A stretch of DNA of 64,000 nucleotides from positions 62,001-126,000 of the forward strand of contig NZ_JOTN01000014.1 in the NCBI RefSeq assembly GCF_000712595.1, read 5' to 3'. The number at the start of each line of letters is the position of its first letter. The first letter of the stretch is position 1. Of the stretch, positions 52,292 to 61,094 are shown in pieces. Origin of the DNA: Bacillus manliponensis. GTDB lineage: Bacteria > Bacillota > Bacilli > Bacillales > Bacillaceae_G. The notes below the pieces were generated by a model, which ran no database searches, was not told where the DNA came from, and saw nothing but the letters and a program-made list of their open reading frames with translations. The position numbers and the translations under genes were made by a program.

Positions 52292-53437
52292 ATGAAGGTT
52301 GCTATCTTTACAGACACATTCACACCAGCAGTTAATGGTGTAGCCAAAACACTTAATCACTTCACGAACTACTTGCAGGAACAAAACATTTCTTATGCCG
52401 TTTTTGCACCACAACATCCAGCTGAAGATAGCTTTGTCCAAAACATCAACAAAATTAAAAGCATTCCTCTCAAGCCGCTCTATCCAGAGTGTCGATTAGC
52501 ATTCGCCAATCCCCGTTTTATAAAAGAAAAGCTATTCGCTTTTCAACCTGATATCATTCATGTCGCCACTCCTTTTAATATGGGACTATACGGCATGTAC
52601 TACGCAAAAAAGTTCAACATCCCTCTCGTTGGCTCTTACCATATCGATTTTGATGCATACTTGCAATATTATAAAATTGAATTCCTCTCTAATATGTTAT
52701 GGAGCTATGTGAGATGGTTTCATAGCAGGCTACAAAAAACATTCGTTCCTTCTACTGAAACGTTACAACAACTCAAAAAGAAAGGTTTTCAAAATTTATA
52801 CATTTGGAGCCGTGGTGTAGACTGCAATGTATTTCATCCTTTCTACAATGAGCAAGATTTTCGGAAAAAATATAATATCACTGCTCCTTATATTCTCTCT
52901 TACGTGGGACGTCTAGCTCCTGAAAAAGATATTGAAACCTTACTTCAAATTATGAAACGAACAATACAAGATCGAAAAGATAGCGTTCACTGGCTCATCG
53001 TTGGTGATGGTCCACTTGCTAGTGAAGTAAAAGAAATAATCACCAAAAACGTTACATATACTGGCTATTTACAAGGAGAAGAACTGGCCGCTGCATACGC
53101 AGTTTCTCATGTAATGGTTTTCCCTTCTGCAACGGAAACTTTCGGTAATGTCGCTCTTGAGTCACTTGCTGCTGGCACACCTGTTATCGGGGCAAATGCA
53201 GGTGGTATAAAAGATATTATTACACATGAAATAACTGGTTTCCTCTGTACACCAAAAGATACGGACTCATTTTTATCTTTCATTTACACTTTGCTTGATG
53301 GGCCTAATTTGCTAGAAACCATGAGTGAAAACGTTAGAAACTATGCACTCACAAAGAATTGGGATGATATTTTCCATGACCTTCTTCTCCATTACGAAAA
53401 TGTGATTCACAATACACAAACAAAGATGTTCATATAA
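52292..53437 (+). CDS. GT4-family glycosyltransferase
   Basis: 381 residues from ATG 52292 (AGGAGGGG site; the frame upstream is inside the repeat relic). GT-B fold: VAIFTDTFTPAVNGVAKTLN at the N-terminus, GSYHIDFDAYLQYYKIEF, donor-site PYILSYVGRLAPEKDIETLLQ, and the EX7E motif region PSATETFGNVALESLAAGTPVIG. Resembles bacillar alpha-mannosyl/glucosyl-diacylglycerol transferases. Likely glycosylates a membrane lipid or wall precursor; the adjacent PAP2 phosphatase fits lipid metabolism. Confidence 0.9.
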   Translation: MKVAIFTDTFTPAVNGVAKTLNHFTNYLQEQNISYAVFAPQHPAEDSFVQNINKIKSIPLKPLYPECRLAFANPRFIKEKLFAFQPDIIHVATPFNMGLYGMYYAKKFNIPLVGSYHIDFDAYLQYYKIEFLSNMLWSYVRWFHSRLQKTFVPSTETLQQLKKKGFQNLYIWSRGVDCNVFHPFYNEQDFRKKYNITAPYILSYVGRLAPEKDIETLLQIMKRTIQDRKDSVHWLIVGDGPLASEVKEIITKNVTYTGYLQGEELAAAYAVSHVMVFPSATETFGNVALESLAAGTPVIGANAGGIKDIITHEITGFLCTPKDTDSFLSFIYTLLDGPNLLETMSENVRNYALTKNWDDIFHDLLLHYENVIHNTQTKMFI

Positions 53438-53443
53438 TATAAA

Positions 53444-53534
53444 GTGAAACTTCACTCAGTTGGGTTTTTCTCTATCTCCCACCTAAATCAAGTTTTGAGG
53501 TGGAATTCTTACAGCCCGCAAATAGTGGGATAAA
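53444..53534 (+). repeat. bcr1-type repeat, copy F (shortened)
   Basis: GTGAAACTTCACTCAGTTGG at the start and ACAGCCCGCAAATAGTGGGATAAA at the end, but the centre is missing; about 91 bp. TATAAA precedes it and ATAAA ends it. Follows the glycosyltransferase gene directly. Confidence 0.8.
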
Positions 53535-53646
53535 CTAGCATCCCTCTTATACGTAAGTTCAAAAGTTACTAACTTTTGAGCTTTTTATATTGTTATTTTT
53601 ATTTCATATTTTGTTTTTACTACTCACCCCTAAAAACTACCTAATT

Positions 53647-53674
53647 ATTACAAATATGTAATGTTAATGTAACG
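53647..53674 (+). promoter_or_regulatory. BceR-type operator of the membrane hydrolase gene
   Basis: TTACA-AATA-TGTAA, two bases, TTAATGTAACG. Same spacing and order as the two DUF418 operators, with minor changes in the second part. The gene starts 74 nt downstream. Confidence 0.6.
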
Positions 53675-53747
53675 TTATTAGATAGTTCTAAATTAATAGA
53701 ACCTTCACAATAAACTTACATCATCTAAAGAAGGAGTATGAAAAACA

Positions 53748-55213
53748 ATGCGACTAATCGAAATTTTATTAGTTCTATCAAGCTTCATATTATTTTTTAA
53801 CATTGTATTTATTAAACGTCTAAATCGACGTATAGTAATCACAACATCTTTAATCGGTGCTGTCATATTAACAATGCAGCTTTTACTTGAAGGCTACAGG
53901 TGGCAGCTATTTATTCTTTATCTTCTTTCATTTCTTTTTATATTAAAACTGCTCTTTTATCCAAAAGTCCAAATTAAAGTTTGGAAACCAATAGTCTATC
54001 TTTTCCGCACGACGATTCTTTTTGTCATGATTGCGTCTGCTTGTTTAACTGTCTATATGCCAGTTAATCCATTACCAAAGCCAGAAGGAAAATATACAAC
54101 GGGCACACAAACATTTCATCTCATAGATAAAATGCGGGATGAATCATTCACAAAAGAGAATCAAGATGTACGACAATTCATGATGCAAATATGGTATCCG
54201 GCTCAAAATACAAATAAAGGCGAAGCTGCATTCCTATTCTCACAAGATAAAAGAACGTTCCAACAATATAAAGAAGCATATGCAAATGCAATTGGCATAC
54301 CTTCCTTTCTATTTGATTACTTAAAATATATACAAACTCATTCATATGAGGATGCACCAATTGCTTCATCAAAAGAGTCGTTCCCAGTTGTCTTACTTAG
54401 TCATGGCCTTGGTACGAGCAGACATCTTCATGTGTCTCAAGCTGAACATCTTGCAAGCAATGGATATATCGTCGTTGCAATTGATCATACATATATAGCG
54501 GCTGGATCAGCATTTCCTGATGGAACATTCGCTCCATTTCAAGCAATTGACTTTGAGAAAAGATTTTTCGAAATGGACAATACATACGGGGACACCTTAG
54601 TAAAAGATTTGAATTCAGCCATTAACTATTTACAACAGTTACATACTGGGAAGATTTCAAGTTCGTTTCAAGGAAAAATAGATTTAAAGAACATTGGAGT
54701 AATGGGACATTCATTTGGCGGAGCAGCAGCTTTTCATGCCACTCAAGAAAACAGCAATATAAAGGCTGGCATTAACATGGACGGTTCGCTATATCCTATA
54801 AACCAAATGAACGATAAACTAAAGCCATTTTTATTCATTGAAGATGAAACCTTTTTCTCAGTCCGAAAAAATTCGAACAAGGAATACTTCCAAATAGCAG
54901 TTTTTCTGAAAAACAGCTACAACAACTCAAAATAATTAAAACAAGAGAATATGAAATGATTGACCATGCAATTGATTCAGATGGGAAATTCATTTCGATT
55001 GAAGGAACAAAACATTTTAATTTTACAGACCTCCAGTTATTTTCAAACCTCTTTAGCTTAATTGGGCTAACAGGAGAAATAGATGGAAAACGCAGCTCTT
55101 TCATTGTAAATCATTACATATTAGATTTTTTTAATGAACATTTAAAAGGACAGAATAATAAGCAAAGTAGGAGCTTTCCAGAAGTCAAAATATATGAAAA
55201 GACGGCTAATTAG
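53748..55213 (+). pseudogene. Membrane-anchored alpha/beta hydrolase (PAF-acetylhydrolase-like), frameshifted
   Basis: Frame 1 (53748-54935) codes four N-terminal helices and a hydrolase domain with VVLLSHGLGTSRHLHV, nucleophile GVMGHSFGGAAAFHA and LFIEDETFF, then unrelated residues to a stop. The true continuation is one frame over, from about 54867 (PKKFEQGILPNSSFSEKQ) through REYEMIDHAIDSDGKFIS and the catalytic His region GTKHFNFTD to 55213. The shift maps to an A6 run in CGAAAAAATTC; one added A restores a single ~488-residue enzyme. It is a recent mutation, sequencing error or phase-variable site. Confidence 0.85.
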
Positions 55214-55229
55214 CCGTCTTTTCATATAT
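55190..55229 (+). terminator. Terminator of hydrolase gene
   Basis: ATATGAAAAGACGGCTA / TAGCCGTCTTTTCATAT stem with a 3-nt loop. Confidence 0.92.
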
Positions 55230-55586
55230 TTCCCTTTTATTCAAACGACCTATGTCCCTTCATAAATTGGGGAAATTCATTAAATAAAATCTATAAAAAT
55301 AGGTATAAACCTATACATCTCCGTCTTTACCTTCATACAGATGTTAAAGTAGCAACGAGGCAAAGTGAAAAATTCTTTTAATAATTTTATAAGGACCCCC
55401 TATCTCAAAAGAAAATTGTGTACTTATATGAAATTTGATCGCTATAAAAACTTTTTCGTTATTACAACTAGTATTATAAAAATTTTTTAGTGATTTAACT
55501 ATAAAGTCAAAAAGAATTTAATTTATAAATACAATTTTCTCGAGATGATATGGTGCTCCCTTATATTTCAAGGGGTGGATGAGAAC
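55230..55586. other. AT-rich gap before repeat protein gene
   Basis: 357 bp with no frame or hairpin I can support. Its 3' end carries AGGGGTGG, the ribosome-binding site of the repeat protein. Confidence 0.6.
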
Positions 55587-57371
55587 GTGAAAGAATTAAA
55601 TAACTGTAACTCTTCTCCAAAACTTTTCTTTCCATGCTTAAATTCTAATAAAGCAAATTGGAAAACGAGACGTACTATGACGATGAGAGTTGCTGAAAGA
55701 AATGAACTTACTAGACCTACTAAATCAAGTGAAGATAGCTCTATTGAATCCACTATATTTGAGAAGGATGTTACTGTAGATGAATGTACTGCACTAGATG
55801 AGTTTATCGTTTCGAACGAAGAAACCGATTCAATCGAAGACGTTAGTTCCAATGAAATTTCTAAATTGATTGAACTTGATCCTTTAGTGGAAGAGACAAA
55901 GTCAGATAAAGTAATTTCTATGGAGAAAAACGCTGATTCAACTCATGTTATTTCCACAAATGAAATTACCCAGTTGACTAATCTCGATTCCTCAATGGAA
56001 GATACCAATTTGGATGAAGTGGTGTCTGTAAAGGAAATCACTAATTCCATCGAGATTATTTCTACAAATGAAGGTATCGAGACGATCGAAGGTGTCACTT
56101 CACATGAAATTACCGAGCTGACTAATCTCGATCCCTCGATGGAAGATACCAATTTGGATGAAGTGGCGTCTGTAAAGGAAATCACTAATTCCATCGAGAT
56201 TGTTTCTACAAATGAAGATATCGAGACAATCGAAGGTGTTACTTCACATGAAATTACCGAGCTGACTAATCTCGATCCCTCAATGGAAGATACCAATTTG
56301 GATGAAGTGGCGTCTGTAAAGGAAATCACTAATTCCATCGAGATTATTTCTACAAATGAAGGTATCGAGACGATCGAAGGTGTCACTTCACATGAAATTA
56401 CCGAGCTGACTAATCTCGATCCCTCGATGGAAGATACCAATTTGGATGAAGTGGCGTCTGTAAAGGAAATCACTAATTCCATCGAGATTGTTTCTACAAA
56501 TGAAGATATCGAGACAATCGAAGGTGTTACTTCACATGAAATTACCGAGCTGACTAATCTCGATCCCTCAATGGAAGATACCAATTTGGATGAAGTGGCG
56601 TCTGTAAAGGAAATCACTAATTCCATCGAGATTATTTCTACAAATGAAGGTATCGAGACGATCGAAGGTGTCACTTCACATGAAATTACCAAGCTGACTA
56701 ATCTCGATCCCTCGATGGAAGATACCAATTCGGATGAAGTGACGTCTGCAAAGGAAATCACTAATTCCATCGAGATTGTTTCTACAAATGAAGATATCGA
56801 GACGATCGAAGATGTCACTTCACATGAAATTACCGAGCTGACTAATCTCGATCCCTCGATGGAAGATACCAATTCGGATGAAGTGACGTCTGCAAAGGAA
56901 ATCACTAATTCCATCGAGATTGTTTCTACAAATGAAGATATCGAGACGAATTCAACTAACGATATCACTAATCCTGTTGACACTTTTCTTGCTCGTGATG
57001 TCAACCATTCATTCAAGACTTCTTCTGCTCAAGAAGCCGCTAATTCAACTGAAGACGTGCTAATGCACAAAAACACTGATTCATTCGAAGATGCTTTAGC
57101 TCGTGAAGTCGCTGATTTATTCGAAGCTTCTTCTACTCATGAAGCCGCTGAGTCAACTGAAGACGCGCTAATGCACGAAAACACTGATTCATTCGAAGGT
57201 GCTTTAAATCGTGAAGTCGCTGATTTATTCGAGACTTCTTCTACTCATGAAGCCGTTGATTCAACTGAAGACGTGCTAATGCACGAAAACACTGATTTAT
57301 TTGAAACTTCTCCCACTAACGATGTCACTCATTGGATAAAATCTAATAGCAACACCACATATAATTTTTGA
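55587..57371 (+). CDS. Large acidic repeat protein with 48-residue repeats
   Basis: 594 residues from GTG 55587 (AGGGGTGG 8 nt upstream). After a basic N-terminus (KANWKTRRTMTMRVAERNE) the rest is Thr/Ser/Glu/Asp-rich. From about residue 120, 48-residue units (EITELTNLDPSMEDTNLDE, EITNSIEI, STNE-IETIE-VTSH) repeat about seven times at exactly 144 bp and alternate between GIE and DIE forms, so the higher-order unit is 288 bp. A second unit of ~40 residues (STEDVLMHENTDSFE) recurs at the C-terminus. No signal peptide, membrane helix or LPXTG. Not recognised. Confidence 0.82.
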   Translation: MKELNNCNSSPKLFFPCLNSNKANWKTRRTMTMRVAERNELTRPTKSSEDSSIESTIFEKDVTVDECTALDEFIVSNEETDSIEDVSSNEISKLIELDPLVEETKSDKVISMEKNADSTHVISTNEITQLTNLDSSMEDTNLDEVVSVKEITNSIEIISTNEGIETIEGVTSHEITELTNLDPSMEDTNLDEVASVKEITNSIEIVSTNEDIETIEGVTSHEITELTNLDPSMEDTNLDEVASVKEITNSIEIISTNEGIETIEGVTSHEITELTNLDPSMEDTNLDEVASVKEITNSIEIVSTNEDIETIEGVTSHEITELTNLDPSMEDTNLDEVASVKEITNSIEIISTNEGIETIEGVTSHEITKLTNLDPSMEDTNSDEVTSAKEITNSIEIVSTNEDIETIEDVTSHEITELTNLDPSMEDTNSDEVTSAKEITNSIEIVSTNEDIETNSTNDITNPVDTFLARDVNHSFKTSSAQEAANSTEDVLMHKNTDSFEDALAREVADLFEASSTHEAAESTEDALMHENTDSFEGALNREVADLFETSSTHEAVDSTEDVLMHENTDLFETSPTNDVTHWIKSNSNTTYNF

Positions 57372-57399
57372 AAAAGACGGCTCCGGGGCCGTCTTTTTC
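57370..57399. terminator. Bidirectional terminator
   Basis: GAAAAAGACGGC / GCCGTCTTTTTC stem between convergent genes. Confidence 0.92.
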
Positions 57400-58186
57400 A
57401 ATATCCTAACGGTTCCTCCCCATACAGCCCCCATAATTTCGGGAACTTATTTTTTAACCCTTCGTCATCGTCATCATCCCAATCAAATTCAATATTTTGG
57501 AAGCCATATGGGCCTTCCTTTATTTGATGATACAACTCAGCATACTCATCAAAATCTTTTCCCGTTTTTTCTTCATAAGCGTCAGCAGCTACAGATAATA
57601 AATCTTCTAGCTCTGGAACATCATCCTCCTCTATGAACTTCAGAGTAGGAATTAATGTTTCAGGATCCTCTATTGCAGCTTCAAATACATCTTTTCCTTG
57701 CGCAATAAGCCATGCTCTAAAATAATCAAATGAATCATCCGAACACCCTCCCATAATAATATAGGCAGCTGCCCATAAATGAGAACTGTAAGAATTATGG
57801 TGATAGGTTTGCAAAATGAAATCGAACTCAATAATTTCACGAACTGGTTTTCTTGATAAATATGTAGACAGCCATTCTACTTGTTCTTCAGGATACTCAC
57901 TTTTCTTTTTAGACATATCAATGAGTTCCCAAAACAGTTCTTCTGTCATTGTGCTCTCCTTTATAACCTCCGCTTCATTTTCTGTTATCTCATATCCTTT
58001 TTTCAATTTTGCATGAATAAGTTTCATCGCTTCTTTCTCACATCGTTCATTAGACTCAAACTCTTTTACTTTCATTGATCCTACCGAACTAACTTTCCCA
58101 TAAGTAACTGTAAACGACTTTCCACTTACATTAATTTTCCAAAATTTATTAGAAGACGCATCTTTATATAGTAATAACTTTTCCAT
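57398..58186 (-). CDS. WGR-domain protein with DUF4240-like region
   Basis: 262 residues from ATG 58186 (GGGGGAGA site). Residues 1-80 are a WGR domain (KFWKINVSGKSFTVTYGKVSSVGSMKVKEF, EKEAMKLIHAKLKKGY); the middle (MTEELFWELIDMSKKKSEYPEEQVEWLSTYLS, SDDSFDYFRAWLIAQGKDVFEAAIEDPETL) has the DUF4240 pattern. WGR domains bind nucleic acid or proteins in PARPs and bacterial MolR-like proteins. The combination is common in bacteria; function unknown. Confidence 0.85.
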   Translation of the reverse strand: MEKLLLYKDASSNKFWKINVSGKSFTVTYGKVSSVGSMKVKEFESNERCEKEAMKLIHAKLKKGYEITENEAEVIKESTMTEELFWELIDMSKKKSEYPEEQVEWLSTYLSRKPVREIIEFDFILQTYHHNSYSSHLWAAAYIIMGGCSDDSFDYFRAWLIAQGKDVFEAAIEDPETLIPTLKFIEEDDVPELEDLLSVAADAYEEKTGKDFDEYAELYHQIKEGPYGFQNIEFDWDDDDDEGLKNKFPKLWGLYGEEPLGY

Positions 58187-58261
58187 CCTATCTCCCCCCA
58201 AAAAGAACATACGTTCTTTTTTATTTTTATTATAAGCTCCCTACTAAACTATTTTCAAGCA

Positions 58262-58288
58262 AAAAAGACAACTTTCCGTTGTCTTTTC
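58262..58288 (-). terminator. Terminator of Nudix unit
   Basis: AAAAGACAAC / GTTGTCTTTT stem with loop TTTCC. Confidence 0.88.
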
Positions 58289-58289
58289 A

Positions 58290-58469
58290 TCATTTTTTCT
58301 TTAATTTTTTTAAAGCATATATCGGCAAAAATACAATCGCCACAACAAGTCCAAGTAATGGTGCGTTTTTCGCAAAGTTTTCAACATTCCGTAACAAACT
58401 GTCACCACAAAGCTTCTTCATATCGCTATCTTGTTGTAATGCTTCATACTCTCTTTCAAGTGACTTCAT
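58290..58469 (-). CDS. Small membrane protein coupled to Nudix gene
   Basis: 59 residues; its ATG overlaps the Nudix stop (ATGA). A helical charged N-half (MKSLEREYEALQQDSDMKKL) with one Cys, then a hydrophobic helix APLLGLVVAIVFLPIYAL and a KKLKKK tail. Not recognised. Translational coupling suggests cooperation with the Nudix enzyme. Confidence 0.75.
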   Translation of the reverse strand: MKSLEREYEALQQDSDMKKLCGDSLLRNVENFAKNAPLLGLVVAIVFLPIYALKKLKKK

Positions 58470-59089
58470 ATATTCCCCTCTCTTATCTTCTCAATAATAT
58501 TTATATAGTAAGCTCGTTCATGAGGAACAAATGCACTTCGATCTACTGTTTTACAAATTGCAATGCGCTCACCTTGTTCATTCACTTCAAATCCCTCAAT
58601 ACAAACTGTATCTCGGTTTCCATACCAAAGCTCGGCAAAGCTTTCATAACTTACTTTTACAACACCGGATACTTCTTCAACTTGAACATTATATACATCC
58701 ATTGGTTGTTTATTTTCATATAAGAAAACATGTGCTAGTTCCTTATCAATAAATTCTCCCATCTTCACAGCGTATGGAATAACTCCTAATGAAACAAGCT
58801 CATCAAACTGAACATGGATGCCAACTTCCTCGTGTACTTCACGTATACCGTCATGTACTGTCTCATTTGCTAATATATGCCCTGCTGCTGTAATATCAAG
58901 TAAGTTCGGGTAATCTTTTTTCTTATCGCTTCGAATTTGCAAATGGACGTATATCCCATCTTCTTCCACGCTTATAAACCAACAATGAAACGTCTCATGC
59001 CAATACCCTATTTTATGTACCTCTTCACGTGTAGCCGTTCCAATCCGATTTCTTTTTTCATCAAAAATTGCTAACAATTCCTGTTCCAT
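58466..59089 (-). CDS. Nudix hydrolase
   Basis: 207 residues. The Nudix box lies in GHILANETVHDGIREVHEEVGI, one residue shorter than the classical GX5EX7REUXEEXGU but as in the IDI/YfcD-like subgroup, along with ATREEVHKIGYWHETFHCWF at the N-terminus. Cleaves a nucleoside-diphosphate-type bond or isomerises; substrate unknown. Confidence 0.88.
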   Translation of the reverse strand: MEQELLAIFDEKRNRIGTATREEVHKIGYWHETFHCWFISVEEDGIYVHLQIRSDKKKDYPNLLDITAAGHILANETVHDGIREVHEEVGIHVQFDELVSLGVIPYAVKMGEFIDKELAHVFLYENKQPMDVYNVQVEEVSGVVKVSYESFAELWYGNRDTVCIEGFEVNEQGERIAICKTVDRSAFVPHERAYYINIIEKIREGNI

Positions 59090-59140
59090 CTTATCTCCCT
59101 CTTACTTTTTTAATTTTTAGTTTTTTAAAAAGTGGAAAGG

Positions 59141-59719
59141 CTATTGGCCTTCCCTAAACCGCTCATACTCTTCTTTTGTATTTATATTAAAGAAGAAAGA
59201 TGCAGATAAACTTTTTACATAGCGAACATGGCACTGCGATAGCAATCCTTGCATGCTTCGTTTTTCTTCTTGTAATAAACACTCTATTTTCTCTTTCACA
59301 TTACGATGATACAGCGCAAGAAGCGGTTGTTTTCTGCCATCAATCACAGGAATAATAGCCTCAGCATCTTCATGTATCTGTTTAATTAATTGCAGCGCCC
59401 AATCTTTTGATATGTTCGGCGTATCACATGGCGCAACAATGTACCAATCTGCCTTTAGCTCATTCATCCCTGTTAGTAAACCAGCAAGTGGTCCATCTCC
59501 TTTGTAACGCAGAATATCTTCAGTAACTGAAACATCTACTGTATGTAACAATGCATTTGTAATGCTTGGATGACTAATCACAACAATCTCTTCCGTCACA
59601 CCTTTTAACGCCTCAATACTATGTTCTATAAACGTTTTTCCATTCCATTTCACAAGTGCTTTTTGTTCTCCGAAACGTCGTGACTGTCCTCCCGCAAGTA
59701 CAATACCTACAATTTTCAT
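59141..59719 (-). CDS. mobA: Molybdenum cofactor guanylyltransferase MobA
   Basis: 192 residues. GTP-binding signature VLAGGQSRRFGEQKALVKW, LAGLLTGM, and the acidic Mg site VAPCDTPNIS. Adds GMP to molybdopterin to give MGD. Starts by ATGA overlap with moaB. Remote from the main moa cluster and from mobB, about 50 kb. Confidence 0.93.
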   Translation of the reverse strand: MKIVGIVLAGGQSRRFGEQKALVKWNGKTFIEHSIEALKGVTEEIVVISHPSITNALLHTVDVSVTEDILRYKGDGPLAGLLTGMNELKADWYIVAPCDTPNISKDWALQLIKQIHEDAEAIIPVIDGRKQPLLALYHRNVKEKIECLLQEEKRSMQGLLSQCHVRYVKSLSASFFFNINTKEEYERFREGQ

Positions 59720-60225
59720 TGGCGATGTAACTCGTATGTAATATGGCCAAGCTCTGGTAAGATGAGTTTATTCATCGCAAGACGTACTGCTCCTGATGAT
59801 CCCGGCATGGAAAATACTACTTTCCGTTCAATCGTACCAGCAATTGCTCTACTTAACATTGCCGCGCTGCCAATATCTTCTGTATAACTTAGCATACGGA
59901 ACAGCTCCCCAAAGCCAACAATTTCTTTCTGAAGCAGAACGCCAACAGCTTCGATTGTCACATCACGCTTCGTAATTCCCGTCCCGCCATTTGTTAAAAT
60001 AACATCTACATTTTCTTGCTTACAGCCCGCTAGAACTGCTTGTTGAATACTTTCTTGATCGTCTTTCACAATTTCATAACTCGTTACGATATGCCCTGCT
60101 TCAATTAATAATTCATGTAACAATTGGCCACTCTTATCCGTCTCTTTCGTACGCGTATCAGAAACGGTAATCACTTTACAGCGAACAGAAGATGGTGCCT
60201 CTTTTTTATGCTCTGTAACACTCAT
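59716..60225 (-). CDS. moaB: Molybdopterin adenylyltransferase-like MoaB
   Basis: 169 residues, AAGGAGGA before ATG. MoaB/MogA fold: ITVSDTRTKETDKSGQLL, TNGGTGITKRDVTIEAV, and FSMPGSSGAVRLAMNKLILPELGH. Adenylates molybdopterin before metal insertion (MogA role) in organisms lacking MogA. Forms an operon with mobA. Confidence 0.92.
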   Translation of the reverse strand: MSVTEHKKEAPSSVRCKVITVSDTRTKETDKSGQLLHELLIEAGHIVTSYEIVKDDQESIQQAVLAGCKQENVDVILTNGGTGITKRDVTIEAVGVLLQKEIVGFGELFRMLSYTEDIGSAAMLSRAIAGTIERKVVFSMPGSSGAVRLAMNKLILPELGHITYELHRQ

Positions 60226-60359
60226 GTTTTTTCCTCCTTTTTACACGCTAAAATAGTATAACTTCATTCTAAATCACAATATATCAGAATTATATATTAT
60301 TCATAAAAAAGAACAGCTTATAAATCTACCACAGTGCTTTATAGACTGCTCTTTCAAAA

Positions 60360-60677
60360 TCAATCTGCTTTCAATACTTTAATCCCTTTTACAATATTCC
60401 AAATGAAGTAGTAAATCCCAACCAGAATCGAAATTCCCCACGCAGCAAGCAGACCGATGCCACCTACCGCTTCATTTTGTGTTCCGAACCCTACAGAACC
60501 AGCTAGCACAATACCAACAATCAGTGCAACGTAAGGAATCAAATGTGTCCAAAGCGCTTTTTTCGCGTGTTCTCTCACTGCTCCTTCTGTTATAAAAAAT
60601 ACGATAATCGGGAATAAGAACGGTGCAAAGAAAATACTAAAGTAATTTAATGATGACAAAACGTTATTTGCTTTCAT
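60360..60677 (-). CDS. DUF4870-type membrane protein
   Basis: 105 residues. Three hydrophobic helices (LNYFSIFFAPFLFPIIVFFI, HLIPYVALIVGIVLAGSVGF, IGLLAAWGISILVGIYYFIW). The TEGAVREHAKKALWTHLIPY segment corresponds to the family's HAKEALN landmark. More distant from the member at 44218. A degenerate BceR-type box lies 74 nt upstream. Confidence 0.78.
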   Translation of the reverse strand: MKANNVLSSLNYFSIFFAPFLFPIIVFFITEGAVREHAKKALWTHLIPYVALIVGIVLAGSVGFGTQNEAVGGIGLLAAWGISILVGIYYFIWNIVKGIKVLKAD

Positions 60678-60750
60678 ATGACTTCACCTCTATAGTTGAT
60701 CTGTACTCTTATTTTTACATATGAATAGCGAGGGAAACTATCTACTTACA

Positions 60751-60764
60751 TTACAAAAACGTGA
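60751..60764 (-). promoter_or_regulatory. Near-match to the BceR-type operator
   Basis: On the minus strand TCACG-TTTT-TGTAA followed by TGTAAG, one mismatch from TNACA-N4-TGTAA, upstream of the DUF4870-type gene. Weak compared with the other sites. Confidence 0.25.
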
Positions 60765-60863
60765 CGCTTTTGTAAGAGATCAAAATGCTTATGAAACATA
60801 CGCAGTAAAATATAAATATATGTATCAATAAGGTGAAACTTTAATTTATAACCTAAAAATGTC

Positions 60864-60900
60864 ACGGCCTTTCCCTGGTAAAATATCAGGAAAAGACCGT
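60864..60900 (-). terminator. Hairpin downstream of camelysin-like gene
   Basis: ACGGCCTTTCCCTG / CAGGAAAAGACCGT with two mismatches, followed on the minus strand by GTGACATTTTT. It lies ~195 nt after the camelysin-like stop in a 417-bp gap (60678-61094) that otherwise holds no gene; a short ATAAGGTGAAACTTTAAT at 60828 recalls a bcr1 end. Confidence 0.5.
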
Positions 60901-61094
60901 AACATACAAATCTTTTATTCTTTTCTATTACATAAAGAAGTGACTATACTTCCTAATAGAGACTCTCTTTTATCTTGCTTTTATCTTGCTTTTTTATTCC
61001 GTATTCACAAGTAGCAAGCCTATCACTGATTGAATTTTCACTTTATATAACGGCTGAGCAGGTGCTTACATTTCACAATGATAGATACATGAGC

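Noticed and set aside
55943-57016. A 357-codon open frame antisense to the repeat protein
   Set aside because: It is open only because the 144-bp repeat lacks antisense stops; no ribosome-binding site, and Ser/Val/Ile composition mirrors the coding strand.
60828-60858. A seventh bcr1 copy
   Set aside because: Only the ATAAGGTGAAACTTTAAT end is present; too short to distinguish from chance.
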